A stretch of 64,000 nucleotides of DNA from positions 88,776,342-88,840,341 of the forward strand of contig CM043953.1 of the NCBI GenBank assembly GCA_014529385.2, in the 5' to 3' direction. This document shows, one piece after another, positions 24,836 through 36,593 of this stretch; positions within the stretch are counted from its first letter, which is position 1, and each line of letters opens with the position of its first letter. The position numbers were made by a program, and so were the translations under genes. Under the pieces are notes generated by a model, which made no database searches, was not told where the DNA came from, and saw nothing but the letters and a program-made list of their open reading frames with translations. The stretch is from Adiantum capillus-veneris (Eukaryota > Streptophyta > Polypodiopsida > Polypodiales > Pteridaceae).

Positions 24836-25399
24836 CCCAATAAATCGATCAGAAAAGCTTTCTCTTTGTTTGTTGAGTTATATTCCTAATATTAGACAAA
24901 AAAGCTCTCTCCCACATTTGTTGGTTGATGATGTAGACCAGCTCTCCATAAGTGTGCCGCCATATTATGAGACACCACTATAGAGTGGTGCTTGGGTGGT
25001 CAAAATTAGCCAATTATTAAAGGAGGGCTTTGTGGGAGGGATGTGCACAACAAGTTAAGAAAGAAAAATACAACTCAATTGTCATGTTGCCCAAATATAG
25101 AGACAAGAGAACCTTTTTAATTGCAAGTTTATTGAGAAGACGTTCACATTCACTTAATCACCAAAATTGACAAGTCTATATATGTTTAAAGAGCCAAATT
25201 TTCCACAGTAGAGTTTTAATACATCCAAAGCACGCAAAAGCAAACAAAATGGTATCGATCAAATCAATTTAACATGGTTTTATAGAGCCTTTGAAAATAA
25301 CCATTTATTTATTGAAAGACTATCAAAAGCAATTATTCATAGCAAGAAAAAATATCAACTCGCACCTATGTGAGGAGATCTTTGAAACATCTACTCTAG
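24836..25399. other. No recognisable gene
   Basis: Plain AT-rich sequence. A CACCACTATAGAGTGGTG inverted repeat near 24973-24990 is the only structure noted. Confidence 0.45.
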
Positions 25400-26400
25400 T
25401 TCAGTGGCAGGAGGATCTAAATCTACAATATTTGGATGTGGCTCCATAAATGATGTGCTTGATCCACCTCCTCTACATGTTTTCTATCTCTCTCTTGAAT
25501 CGCTCTCGATTGTTGGGCTTGCATTTCAAGAACAGAGTGGACTTTGTTGGAGAATTCCTCGTCACTCTCAAATATTCTCATCATTTGGCCCATCTAGGTC
25601 CCCAACAAATCCATGACCCCACAATCACCTTTGTATTGTATGACAATGTCGTTCTCATTTGTATATTGGGCAAGCAGTTGCCAAAGAAACCAATGCCCAT
25701 GTTCCATACCTCTTGCATTTCAAATGACATTCAAAGACAACATAAAAACTTTATAAGAGAAAGTGGAATCAAATTGTACCTCGCATAGGTATTGATCAAC
25801 CTCTTTCGTCTAATCACTCTCCTCTAGCGAATCGAACTAGACGTCGTCCGATGGTATGTCAATTGCCTCTAATGTCCAAGTGTTCACTTTCCTCATTGCG
25901 GACACCAACATTATTTTCATAGTCCTACAATCCTTCTTGCATATTGGTGTCTTGCAGACAACCACGTTCACATGGTCTTCATGCCATCCAGCAGCAGCAG
26001 TGATAACTCGAACCATTCCATAATTATCTAACTCGCAAACAACTACGAACACACCTCTGTCATCTAATGTTGAAAATGCTAGACAAGCAAGTTGGACAAA
26101 CTTGCACACCTCCATTTTGTTCCAATTTGGCACTGTAGAGTCTGATAGCCCATACACAATTGCATTGCTAGGCAAAAAATAATGAAAGCGTTCAGTGCAG
26201 AATCCATGGCCGACCCATCATGCAACGAACAAAGACATTTATCCAACATGTGTGGCCTCATAGAGCTCAACAAGGCCTTGTTCAAGTCATCCTCTATCTT
26301 GTCTGAACCAAATTGCACAATTTGAATATGGTATTTGTCGCTCTCTACAAATACTGTCAAAGAGAACAACTCAGATTTTGAAACACACTGCAACTCCCAT
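25400..26400 (-). pseudogene. Unrecognised host-like gene fragment in pieces
   Basis: Three minus-strand open stretches lie in the same order: 26393-26079, 26175-25837, and about 25600-25440 (not a full ORF). The middle one reads like folded protein (CKFVQLACLAFSTLDDRGVF, VVVCELDNYGMVR, AAGWHEDHVNVVVCKTPIC). The alternation of hydrophobic strands and helix is suggestive of a Rossmann-type methyltransferase C-terminal half, but that is a guess. The last stretch (MRIFESDEEFSNKVHSVLEM, QSRAIQERDRKHVEEVD) is coiled-coil-like. Frames differ and stops intervene, so this is a broken or intron-containing fragment. Confidence 0.35.
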
Positions 26401-26969
26401 CAAAGTCTGCTACGTATCAGTTTTGACGGGTACGTAACTTCTTCTTGTTCTTTCCTTGCAGACTTGGTTACATGCTAATAAAAGATCAATGCAATATTGT
26501 TCAGTACTCAACTAAACAAGCAACAGCTCTTTGAAAGAATATACTCATACACAACAACAACTTTGTTTCTATAGAGATGAATATTAAAATCACCAAATTG
26601 CTTTTTGGCCATGCAACCATGCTTTTCTATGCTTTCTTAAGAGTAGTCATTTCATCGTGCGTTGAAGGAACATGAGGTAGAGGTGCATCTTTGCGATTGT
26701 ATACTTCAAACACTGCAATAGAAAAGCAACCAGAAGGCAATCTACTACCATGTAGTTTAGCCAGGTTGGAAGTCTTCTTAGTTCAATCGATACCAATCAT
26801 CGTTCCATTGTAAATAAACTCAATGAAAGTGTTCTTATCTAATTTCTTAGCCATCTTTAGACTGAACTACGAGCCAAGCACAAATGCTTTGATCTGCAAA
26901 AAAGAAACATAATCTTTTTCAATTTGAGAAGGGTTAGTCAGAGATAAGGATGAACGCACCTGGTTATTA
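26401..26969. other. No recognisable gene
   Basis: No motif or frame of note was seen between the gene fragment and the pyrimidine tract. Confidence 0.4.
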
Positions 26970-27223
<254 letters not shown>

Positions 27224-27241
27224 TCACAGTAAGGTGAGCAC

Positions 27242-27594
27242 TGTCGTGCATCTTCACTTTCATGATGGGAAAAAGATCAGAAGGATGCACATTTTGCTTG
27301 ATTGAAGTCTACATGATTGTTGACCAGTGGTGAGGGCTTGATAACAAGCTAATTTTATGCTAAATGTATGTCAGATGTGGATGTAAAGGGCCAAAAGTTG
27401 TCTTGTTAATTCTACAAGAGAGTATTCTTGAAGTGATCACAGGCGAGAGTTTATGGACTAAATATATAGTCCTCAAAATTCTCTATAGGCTTGTCTTTAC
27501 AGCTCGTCAATTGGAGCTGCAATGAGGAAGTTATGGTAGTTTAAAGCTGGGTTCGTTCGCAAATCCATACCACATTGGGCAGCTTCTGATGAAG
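27242..27594 (+). repeat. 5' LTR of the old Ty3/gypsy element
   Basis: It begins TGTCGTGCATC and shares blocks such as GGGCCAAAAGTTGTCTTGTTAA and GTTGACCAGTGGT with 32194-32545. Its right end is uncertain because similarity fades around 27594. Confidence 0.78.
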
Positions 27595-27769
27595 TAGAAA
27601 AAGCTACATATGGGCTGCAGGTTTACAGAATGGGAGATAATGATGGTGCAAGTTCAAAGGACCAATTGTGGCCTTATGTTTTGAAGACAGTAGAAGCAGG
27701 TAAGGTAACTTATGGGAAACTAAAACAAGTAGGGAATTCTATGTGAGAAACCACAGGGTGGACAAATCT

Positions 27770-28610
27770 AGTGGGTTCTCTCTCAGTATCCGCATTTATT
27801 GCTAAGTCTCAAGCTTATGAGGCTATGGTGGAAGAGAAGCAAAAAAGGGATGAAGAAGTTACAGGGACGTCAAAAAGGCCAATGAGATCCAATACAAGAC
27901 AGTGGAAGGTCTTGCTCCTAAGACCGCTCCCGAAGTGGTTATGGAGGTGGCACCAAAGGACAAAAAGCAAGGTAAGCCGAGGGACCCTCGTAAAAGCTTT
28001 AATCTGATATTGAATTGGCTATAGATCTAAAGAAGTTTTTTGAAGAGGGCATCCTGAATAGTAAAATGGATCTCACATTGGGTGGTATTCTGGAAATTTC
28101 CAAGCGCGAGTTTCATGAGGACATCATCAATATTATCAAGAGGAAGCGCAGATACCAAGTGAGCGAGAGCGAGAATCATTTAAGAGCTAGAAGGTTTGAC
28201 ACATTGAAGCAAATCTTGATGAATATGAAGAGTTTGAAGAGGAAGAGTCGAGGCATGTGGTGGGTTTGAACCCGATTGTGCCTAAGTTAAGAAATGTTCA
28301 TTTTAATGGTGAGGAAGACAATGAAACTATACCCAAGACTCATTGGGCAAGATCGACAATTGAAACCGTGGTGGTAAAGCCTAGTGGCAGTGAAAATCCG
28401 CTCTTAGCACTTTTGGACCATGGTTCAAAAATTAATCTTATGGCATAGAACCTGTACTAGAAGGGGAAGTGGCCTATTGATGTGGGTTGGCAGATACGAG
28501 CTACCAACATGCTTCTAGGCAATTTTTATGGTGCATGTGCAAATGTTAGGGTAACTGTTGGCGATGCCTGTGATGGGCAGAACATTGTTATACAAGAACA
28601 TTGATTTTGG
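27770..28610 (+). pseudogene. Gag C-terminus and protease relic of the old Ty3/gypsy element
   Basis: ILEISKREFHEDIINIIKRK (about 28090-28150) matches the linker that precedes retropepsin in this type of element. The protease follows (VVVKPSGSENPLLALLDHGS, then KINLM), with a D-H-G-S active-site word where D-[ST]-G is the common form; this variant occurs in some Ty3 lineages. The continuation (KGKWPIDVGWQIRATN..., GACANVRVTVGDA) is broken by stops at about 28447 and 28602. Confidence 0.65.
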
Positions 28611-30534
28611 GACAGCCCTACATTACGGTTGTGTGAATGGAAACCAAGGTTCTAGATGATGGCTCAACCTATGCCAGGGTGGTTCGGAGCCAAGATGGTA
28701 AGAAAGTGGTTCAATTCTTTACTGTATGTGTTAACCATGCCAGAAACAAAGACATTTTACATGATCATATATTATCAAAGATATGCAAGGAGTTTAAATA
28801 ACACAGATTTGCATAGGATTTTCTCGAGGGGTGCCACTATAAAGTGAGACTATGGTGGTACAAGTGAGGAGAAGTTCTCGCAAAGAGAAAATTTCTCCTC
28901 AGGGTTTTTGGGATTGACATCTGAGGGTTCAATATCTTACAGGAAATATAATGATTTTCTTAAGTGGGAAAAACAATATGTTTCAATCATTCAAAGTGAG
29001 TTGCACGGATATGATATGCTTGAACCAGGTGATGTGATTTCAGAGTCTTTGAAGAGGTATCTTGTAGATACTATGTCAAAGCTTGAGGAGATCAAGCAAA
29101 GTAGGTTACAAAGTGTAATTGACATTGTTAAAGTGCTCTCAATGCACATGTACGAAGATTTGGACATATACAAGGCACTTATGCATATTAAGAAAGATTT
29201 GGAGGAAGCAATTGAAGCTCAAGTATAGAGACCAAGTACAAGACGGTTGCGAAGAAAGTGAGACCAATGGCTACACCTCTACTAGAAGCAAGTGATGGGG
29301 TGATTAAAGAAGCTTCTCAACAGCCTATACTCAGAAATCCAAAGAACATTGGACACAAGTTTACTAAGGAGACATTGGAGCATCTAAAGATTGGAAAGGA
29401 TGGTTTCCTCAACAAAGAGGGGATCAAATGCTTTCAAGGTATGCTTGAAAATCACGGTAAAGATTTTTCTTTTGAGACAAGTGAGATTGGGTGTGTGGAT
29501 CTAAATGTTGTTTCACATATGCTCGTATTTATTGTTCCTCACATGCCATGGAGCTTACGTCCCATTCCAGTTCCTAACCTCTTTGCCAAAGCTTATTGAT
29601 ATGATCAATGAGAAGATGCAAATGGGCATTTTGGAACCATCATGTGCACCCTACACAAACCAATGGTTCATTTTGCCAAAGAAGGATGGTACTTTAAGGT
29701 TCATATAAGACATGCAACCCGTTAGCAAGGTAACAATCTGCAATGTGGGTATTGACCTAATTGTGGATGAATTTGCTAAGACCTTTGCAGGTAGATCTTT
29801 CTACTCTATGGGCAATCTTATCAATTTCAGTTATTCTTACCTCTTGGGTTGGTAAGGATGTGCACTCTACCATAGGGTGCTACTAATTTAGTAGTTTGTA
29901 TGATGAATGGCATGAATAAGGTATTAAGGGATTTTACTCCTCATGTTACTATGCCTTTCATTGATGGTCTACCAATTAAAGGATGTGAAGAAGGGTCCAA
30001 AGATGAGGTAAAATATCAGAGGTGCTACCGATGGTTTTTTTCTCAACATATTTTTGATTGTGATAATATTTTATCTAGGCATAAAGAAGTTAACCTAACA
30101 CTTTGAGGGCAGAAATCAACTTTTGGTGCTTAAGAGGTTTTAATTGTGGGGCATATGTGTGCAGTCCATAGGGTAGAAGGCAAAGTCTAGCTAAAGTTGA
30201 AGCTATCCAAAAGATGAAGGAAACATGCTCTTTGGTTACCAAAGTTCATCGGTTTCTGGGTGCATGTGTACTCTATCTTATTTGGTTACCACATTTTGTT
30301 CATATTGCAGAGGTACTTTATCAATTGCTAAGAAAAGGTAAAAGGTTTGTATGGAAAGAAGTTCACACACAAGCTATCCGAAAACTAAAGAAGATGCTTC
30401 TTAAGGCTCCTACCTTGAGGAAAGTCGACTATAAATGCGGAAGGTTAGTGATCTAGCCCAATATGTATTGGATGGGCTATAGGTCAGGATGATTCACATG
30501 GACACAGACATATGGTTTGATTTGGAGCAAAGGT

Positions 30535-30614
30535 AGAGATAATCCTATTGCAGATATGTTATCATATTTCAAGTAGAGATAATCCTATTGCAGATATGTT
30601 ATCACGAGCTAGGT
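30535..30614 (+). repeat. 40-bp tandem duplication inside the RNase H relic
   Basis: The word AGAGATAATCCTATTGCAGA occurs at 30535 and 30575. The duplication disrupts the RNase H C-terminal coding text. Confidence 0.85.
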
Positions 30615-31578
30615 TTGAAGATGAAGTAGAGATGCTTACCATGAGTGACGATGTTGTCTTGAAGTTCTATACATCTTCTTATCTACATGCAAATTGCGAT
30701 AATATTGCTCATGTTTTTGAAGTATTTTTTTAAGAGCTCTACGAGGGAGAGGGGCTTTTGATTGACTGCTACCTAAGTAATCTAACGAGGCAAGAATGAT
30801 GGACTAATCAAGATTATAAAAGAATTGGGAAGAAGGCCTATGGCTATTTTCTAAAGGATGGGCATCTATGGAAGTAGCCAAGCATCCAGGAGGCATATTG
30901 CAGTGGGTTGTTTGTGACAAAGCGACTCAACAACAGGTTATAAAAATGTTTCATGCAAGTTTATGGGCTGGCCACAGAGGAGTATGGGCAAACTTTGTTA
31001 AGATCAAGGATTGTTGGAAAGGTATGTATAAAGATGTGGCTCAATTTGTGGAGACATGCTTAGTATGCCAATAGTATTCTAATGTGTGACATCTAGATGG
31101 ATTGCATCCCACTTATGCACTGGCTATGTACTACAAGTGGGTGGTGGAATTGATTACAATGCCAGTAGGTGTTTGGAAATTGTGGTGCGTTGTTCTTGCC
31201 AGAGAAGATCTTACCAACCAAGTTGAAGGAAGATTTTTGTGTACCGAAGCTACCAGTTCAATATGCAAGTTTTTGCTTGAAGATGTTATTTCTAGGTATG
31301 GATGTGTTGGCAGAATTACTACTGATAGAGAAGAGCTAGATGCAGGTGAAGCTCGTGATTTCTTTGCTTGTTTGGGCATTAAATTATCTTCCACTACAGC
31401 ATACAATCCAAAGGGTAATGGTAAAAGTGAAAGAGGACATCCACCTATTGTTAAAGGTTTAGGAAAGGCATGGTAAGGACATATTGGTGATTGGCCTAAA
31501 CTCCTACCATTTGCTTTATGGGATGATTGAACTAAGAACAGTTCTGTTACATATTTTATGCCATTTGAGTTGATGTAT

Positions 31579-31654
31579 GGGTAGAAACCCATTATGCCTA
31601 CAAAGGAAGTGGTTATGGGTAGAAACCCATTATGCCTACAAAGGAAGTGGTTAT
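31579..31654 (+). repeat. 38-bp tandem duplication after the integrase relic
   Basis: The unit beginning GGGTAGAAACCCATTATGCC recurs exactly 38 bp later. It falls in the ELMYG integrase text. Confidence 0.88.
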
Positions 31655-32193
31655 GTCTTGGACCATAATTCCATGGGAAGAAGATATGTCTACAGAAGAT
31701 TTGTTTGCTTTGCACATTCGCCAACTTGAGAGGCATCAAGAAGATATTGAGCAGGCTAAAGTAAATCTAAAGGAGGCAAGGTTGAAGAATAAAGCAGCAT
31801 TTGATTGAAAGCACAGACTACAACCACATTCTATTAAAGATGGGTATTGGGTACTTGTTTATGACATTAGTTTTGAGAATCAATATATTGATATGTGAAA
31901 GATGGTTAAACAATGGTTTGGACCGTATGTGGTACTTCATGTTTATATAATGCAGCATACAAATTATGTGAGCTGGATGACACTCTGCTCAAGGTGCCTA
32001 TTGTAGGAAAAAGTATTAAGTTGTTGAAGAAGCAACAACGCAAGATTGTTCTTGATGATCTCAATTTAGACCAACCTTCAGAAGACAATGATATGTATGT
32101 ATTGGACGATGTGTATGATGATTCTTTTGATAATGTTGATTAAGTGCAGTTGACACAGCAGACCAGAGGTTGTGCAGATTCATAGGGGGTGGA

Positions 32194-32545
32194 TGTCATG
32201 CAGCTCCGCTTCCATGATGGGAAAAAGATTAGAAGGATGTACATTATGCTTGATTGAAGTCTACGTGATTGTTGACCAGTGGTCAAATCTTGAAAACAAG
32301 CTAATTTTATGCTAAATGTATGCCATATGTGACTTCAAAGGGCCAAAAGTTGTCTTGTTAATGCTAAAAGAGAGTATGCTTGAAGTGATCACATGTGAGA
32401 GTTTATGGATAGAACTGTAGTACTCAAATTTCTCTACAAGCATGTTTCTATGGCTTGTCAATTGGAGCTAAGGCGAGGAAGTTATCGCAATTTGAAGCTG
32501 GGTGGTTTGTCGATCCGTACCAGATTGGGCAGTTGGTGATGAAGA
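32194..32545 (+). repeat. 3' LTR of the old Ty3/gypsy element
   Basis: It begins TGTCATGCAG right after a GGGGGTGGA purine tract and aligns with 27242-27594. The right end must lie before about 32555, because from there the sequence matches the leader of the PPR fragment near 55800. Confidence 0.78.
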
Positions 32546-32554
32546 ATCAAAGTT

Positions 32555-33130
32555 GGATGAATGCATGGTCGTGAAGTGCTCACTTTGTGGAGCACGTTGA
32601 TTTTTTTAGATCAGCCAATCAAACTTCTAGTTGCCAAGATATTACCAATTGAAGTTTCATCGATGGACATTTTTGTACCAATTGGTCGCCTCGATTAGTG
32701 TGCCATCTGGGAGTTTTTGAGCTTTGACCAATTTTTGGAATATGGTGCATTTTACAGATCAATAAGTGCTCAAACATCTTGTTGTGAATGTCATCTCTTG
32801 CAGTGCATTGATAGTCGTATATGTTGGTGGATTTGTGCTCGGCATAACTGTGGTCAAGAGCATTGGTTGCAGGAAATGCCCAACATGGCAGTGGTGGCGG
32901 TCAGTTCAAATGTCATCCATTCGAGCAGATTGACTGTCAGCTTTGTTAACTAAGTGAGAAGGGAAGGCCTTTTGCCAAATGCAATCACCTATACTTGCAT
33001 CTTGAGGGAAGGTGGCACTATCCGAGACATTGAGATGGGCAGCGGAATTCATGACAATATTGTGAGTCAAGGATTGCTGAAAATGGATGCCGTGATTAGC
33101 AATGTCTTGGCTGATACTATGGCAAAGCTA
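32555..33130 (+). pseudogene. PPR gene fragment with upstream leader
   Basis: The segment 32555-32740 is non-coding but resembles the minus-strand DNA ahead of the PPR fragment at 55625-55340 (shared TGAAGTGCTCA..T.GTGGAGCACGT and TTTTTGAGCTTT). PPR text follows in different frames: NVISCSALIVVY (about 32790, cf. NVVSWNALIAGY) and REGLLPNAITYTCILREGGT then IHDNIVSQGLLKMDA (32954-33100). PPR proteins bind organellar RNA through 35-residue helical repeats. Only one or two units remain, with frameshifts, and no targeting peptide or E/DYW domain. Confidence 0.72.
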
Positions 33131-33600
33131 GGCCACCCACCCAAAATCCACCCAATTAAGTTAAATTGAAGGAGTTTTAAGGTGGGAAGAGGGGAAAGTA
33201 AAACCATGGAGGGTCGTCGACCAGCAAGCAAGAGGCACAGAGAGGAGAAAAGGGGCTTGTAGCGGGTAGTAGAGAGCTCGGGTGAGCAGGTTGACAAAGC
33301 TAAAATCTCTCAGCATGGCATGATGATCCTATTTGGCACCACCGGTGCATATTTTTGTGCACATCACATGTCATCTTGCCATGTCATCAAGCATGTTGTC
33401 ATGCCACCGGCATAAGAATATGGAAGAAGAAAAACAAGTTGTGGGAAAAACGACAGGGAGGAATAGGGTTAAGGAGGAGGAAGGAAAGTGAGGAGGCATG
33501 AGAGGCAAGACCAAAGCAGAAGGAAGAGGAGAAACTTGAGGATCTCTCTCGATCAAAATCTCTTGACTAATTTCTCTATCAACTAAGGAAGAGCTCTCTC
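33131..33600. other. No recognisable gene
   Basis: No family text was seen; the sequence becomes purine-rich towards 33600. Confidence 0.4.
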
Positions 33601-33865
33601 TCAAGCAAGAGGTGATCTCTTGGCGATCGAGAGAGGGCAATCAAGCAAGGAATTCCTTTTGGCAAGCAAGGAGGTGATTTTGGCAAAGAAGGAGCCATCT
33701 TTGCAAGAAAGGATGTTTGTATGCATGCAAGGAGGTGATTTTGGCGAAGAAGGAGACATCTTTGCAAGCAAGGAGGAATTTTTGCGCGCAAGGGAGTCGT
33801 CTTTGGTGGCAAGGATTTCTCGGAGCAAGCAAGCGAGCAACTAGAAATTTTTGCGAGCAAAGGAA
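33600..33865 (+). repeat. Degenerate short tandem repeats (GCAAGCAAGGAGG.. units)
   Basis: The words AAGGAGGTGATTTTGGC and AAGAAGGAG.CATCTTTGCA recur at about 33668-33705 and 33729-33768, with further GCAAGCAAGGAGG variants to about 33860. All six frames stay unusually open because the repeat lacks stop words; this is not evidence of a gene. Confidence 0.7.
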
Positions 33866-34239
33866 GCATAGGCGGATTTTTGCCGTTGTTTTCTTCCTTC
33901 ATCATTATATGAAGTTAAAATCATCAACATCGGGTATCGATGCATGCTTAAACTCAGTGCATGCAAAATTAATTTGGCTTAGCTTTTGTAAATCTACAAA
34001 TAATCGGATTAACATTGTCATTAATGGCACCGCCTTGACAATCGTGCATCGGTTTTTGTCAGTGCTATCAAATACATTTGTTTTTGTGCTTTGTTTCCAT
34101 TTCAAAGAGGCTACTAGTTAATTGTGCGGTGTGGTGCATCTTTTCCTTCTCTCCCTTCCCACAACAAGCAGCTCGATGTCGACGCGGCTCGCCTTCCGAA
34201 CCCCAATATCCCTTGATAGTGCTAGCACTCACTTTACTC

Positions 34240-34242
<3 letters not shown>

Positions 34243-34300
<58 letters not shown>
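34243..34300 (+). repeat. (GA)n microsatellite
   Basis: Pure GA tract of 58 bp. Confidence 0.95.
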
Positions 34301-34302
<2 letters not shown>

Positions 34303-34309
34303 ATTGCAA

Positions 34310-34830
34310 TGAAAAAAAACTTAACACCAATTGCCTTTTTATAGGCACCTACTCTAACAATGATTTTTAGCCCAAAAATCAACTAATTCTCTCTCTCCCC
34401 CCCTCCCTCCATCCCGCTCTCCCTCCCTCTCTCCCCTTACGGTGACTAGGCAAAGAAAGGGGAACTTGTAAAGGCGAGAACTTGTAGTAGGGGGAAGGCG
34501 AAGCAAATTTATATTTGAATAAAACACAGTCAGCGTGGACATGAGCCATAAGGGAGAGAGGGAGGGAGAGCCGGAGGGAGGGAGGGAGGGAGGGAGAGAG
34601 AGAGCTAGTGTGAGAGGGATTTAGGGAGGGAGAGGGAGAAACCTTTGAAGCTTGATATCTTCGCAAAATCACTCTAACAATGATAAAACTTAACATCAAT
34701 AGCAAGTTTATAGGCACCTACTCTCACAATGCTTTTTAACCCAAAAATCATATATTTCTTGCTTTTCCCTCCCTCTCTTCCTCTCACACTAGCTCTATCC
34801 CTCCCTCCCTCTCTCCCTTGCGTGCATAAT
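34310..34830 (+). repeat. Duplicated block: AACTTAACA..AATAGGCACCTACTC plus CCCTCC tract
   Basis: About 34310-34440 and 34685-34825 share the same order: AAACTTAACA.CAAT, TATAGGCACCTACTCT.ACAATG.TTTT, A.CCCAAAAATCA, then CCCTCCCTCTC. The pyrimidine part is also similar to 26970-27056, and GGGAGGGA runs at 34555-34640 are its inverse. The duplicated unit is probably a non-coding transposon fragment. Confidence 0.75.
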
Positions 34831-34851
34831 ACGATGAGTGCTTTTATGAGC

Positions 34852-34853
<2 letters not shown>

Positions 34854-34901
<48 letters not shown>
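34854..34901 (+). repeat. (GA)n microsatellite
   Basis: Pure GA tract of 48 bp. Confidence 0.95.
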
Positions 34902-34905
<4 letters not shown>

Positions 34906-36590
34906 CCATACACCGAGCAAAAAAAACCGAGCACGTAATTTTTTCGAGCAAAAGTAAAGAGAATTGTAACACAAATTTCTTTTTCAATTAAGCCTTACCA
35001 TAATCTCAAGTGCAGACAGTCCAACAAAATGGTCAATCCGTAGAGAATTATTTACTCCAACGCATGAAGGTCATTACTACTACAATATAAATTCAAATTT
35101 GATTAAGTAAAATAAGCTATCAAAACTCTAAGCACCCCTTCTGCAATGGCAATTGCAAAAGGAACAAGAAAACCATGTTTTATCTTAGGCTCAAGTCTCA
35201 TATATGATCAAGACATTTAGTGAGATTTAAATTGTAAATTTTTTGTCACATGGTCATGCTACTTGTTGAAATTCAAAACCCATTGGTTGCACGATCTTCC
35301 CTTCCCTTAAAAATGGACCAATGTTCGAGAAAAATCTGACTCAGCTTAGCCTTGAGCCAATTGGACAACCAAATCAGTCGGATGAAGAGAGGCAGAGAAG
35401 GAGAAAATCAGCTTGAAAATTTTAGGAAAATAGAGTTAAATTGCAAAAAATGCCAGCTATATTGTAAAATTTCCTCTTTGAAATTATCCTAAGGGGAATT
35501 TTGTTTATATATATATATATATATAGACTTGTATATGATAGAGCCTACTGTTGTTGGTGAAGCGCGAGGGCTTTGGAGGCAGAAATCAAGGACTCATTCT
35601 TGAGCAAGCAAGCATCAGTCACATAGCTGGAGTCTCCGCTGATTAAGAGGGAATGGCTTTTCACATTGGAGCAGGCAGGCGTAGTGGAATTGAAGGAGAT
35701 GCAACCTAGCCTGCAACAATCAGAAAGGACACTGATAGAGTTATAGCGAACAAGGGACCGTTGGAAACGTTTAGGAAAAGTGTCTCAGCTTACGTTCGTG
35801 TCACTTTGAAATTCAAAAATGTCGCGTGAGAGCATGAGCGAAAGGAAAAAAACCCGCCTAAAATTTTGACAAAAACAGCATATAAATATGCAAAATTAAG
35901 TCGAATTTTCAAATTTTCCTTTTAGAAAACCCATGAGGAGGAATTGTATAAGGTTTGAAAATTGACCCTTGACGATCCTTGAAGGGAAAGTGTCCGTCTG
36001 GGCAAATCATCTGCAGAGAACAGTCCGTCCACAGCTCGAGCCTCAGAATCCATGGGCACAAAATAAAAGAGGATCTAGCCTTCTCTGCCCAACAGTGGCC
36101 ATTGCCCTCTCCCTCTCTCTCAGTCTCTCTCTTTAATATCTATATCTAGGCCGCAAGCCGTAGCAACTCCAAAGGATGACTTTTATGGGAGCTGAAGCAG
36201 CTGCTAAAGGAAAATAAATGGCGCTAGTATCTGGAGAGAAGGTGCGTGCTCCGCCATGAGGATTTTTTTCCAACACGGACATGGCAGTCCATACCGCGCC
36301 GGCGCGGGACATTTAAGCCAAAGACAGGAGCTGCGAATTAACAGCGCTAATTATTCTCCCGGATTAAAATATACACACAAAAATTCACATTGATCATGTG
36401 CTCTACCATCCACCAAGAGCCATGCATAGGCGTCCCATGATCATCACAATATACGATGGACTAGAACAACATCAACACCATGACAAGATCTTCCACCAAC
36501 AACCAAGAGCTTTGGTGCAACGAGCTCATAGGGAATGCCAGCAATAGTGGCAATAATAATAAAACTGCTATGGGCGCTGATCAAGCGGAG
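34902..36590. other. No recognisable gene
   Basis: Contains a short (AT)n at about 35508-35524. A CATACCGCGCCGGCGCGGGAC word near 36291 resembles the core of the tandem repeat downstream. No coding family was seen. Confidence 0.45.
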
Positions 36591-36593
36591 GGC

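Larger units (their letters stand above)
29240..31660 (+). pseudogene. RT, RNase H and integrase relics of the old Ty3/gypsy element
   Basis: RT entry text (MGILEPSCAPYTNQWFILPK then KDGTLRF) ends in a stop at about 29706. The catalytic DD block is not found. A post-RT connection segment (KVHRFLGACVLYLIWLPHFV, about 30240) and the RNase H end (SRDNPIADMLSRARFEDE, about 30565) survive. Integrase retains the zinc-finger half (FHASLWAGHRGVWANFVKIK, ETCLVCQ, about 30950-31074) and part of the core (SRYGCVGRITTDREELDAGE, TTAYNPKGNGKSERGH), with TTDRE for the usual TDNG/SDRG region. Deletions and tandem microduplications make it non-functional. Confidence 0.8.
27242..32545 (+). mobile_element. Old decayed Ty3/gypsy retrotransposon (5.3 kb)
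   Basis: Direct repeats of about 350 bp (27242-27594 and 32194-32545) flank a region with gag/protease, RT, RNase H and integrase relics in Ty3 order. The LTRs differ at many positions (roughly one base in eight by eye), and the interior is full of stops and deletions, so this is the oldest recognisable LTR element here. A GGGGGTGGA purine tract (32185-32193) precedes the 3' LTR. I see no clear priming site and no convincing target duplication. Confidence 0.82.

Noticed and set aside
27237-32595. AGCAC at 27237-27241 and 32591-32595 as target duplication of the old Ty3 element
   Set aside because: Sequence from about 32555 onward also occurs as the leader of the PPR fragment near 55800, so it is flanking DNA and the 3' LTR must end earlier; the match is chance.
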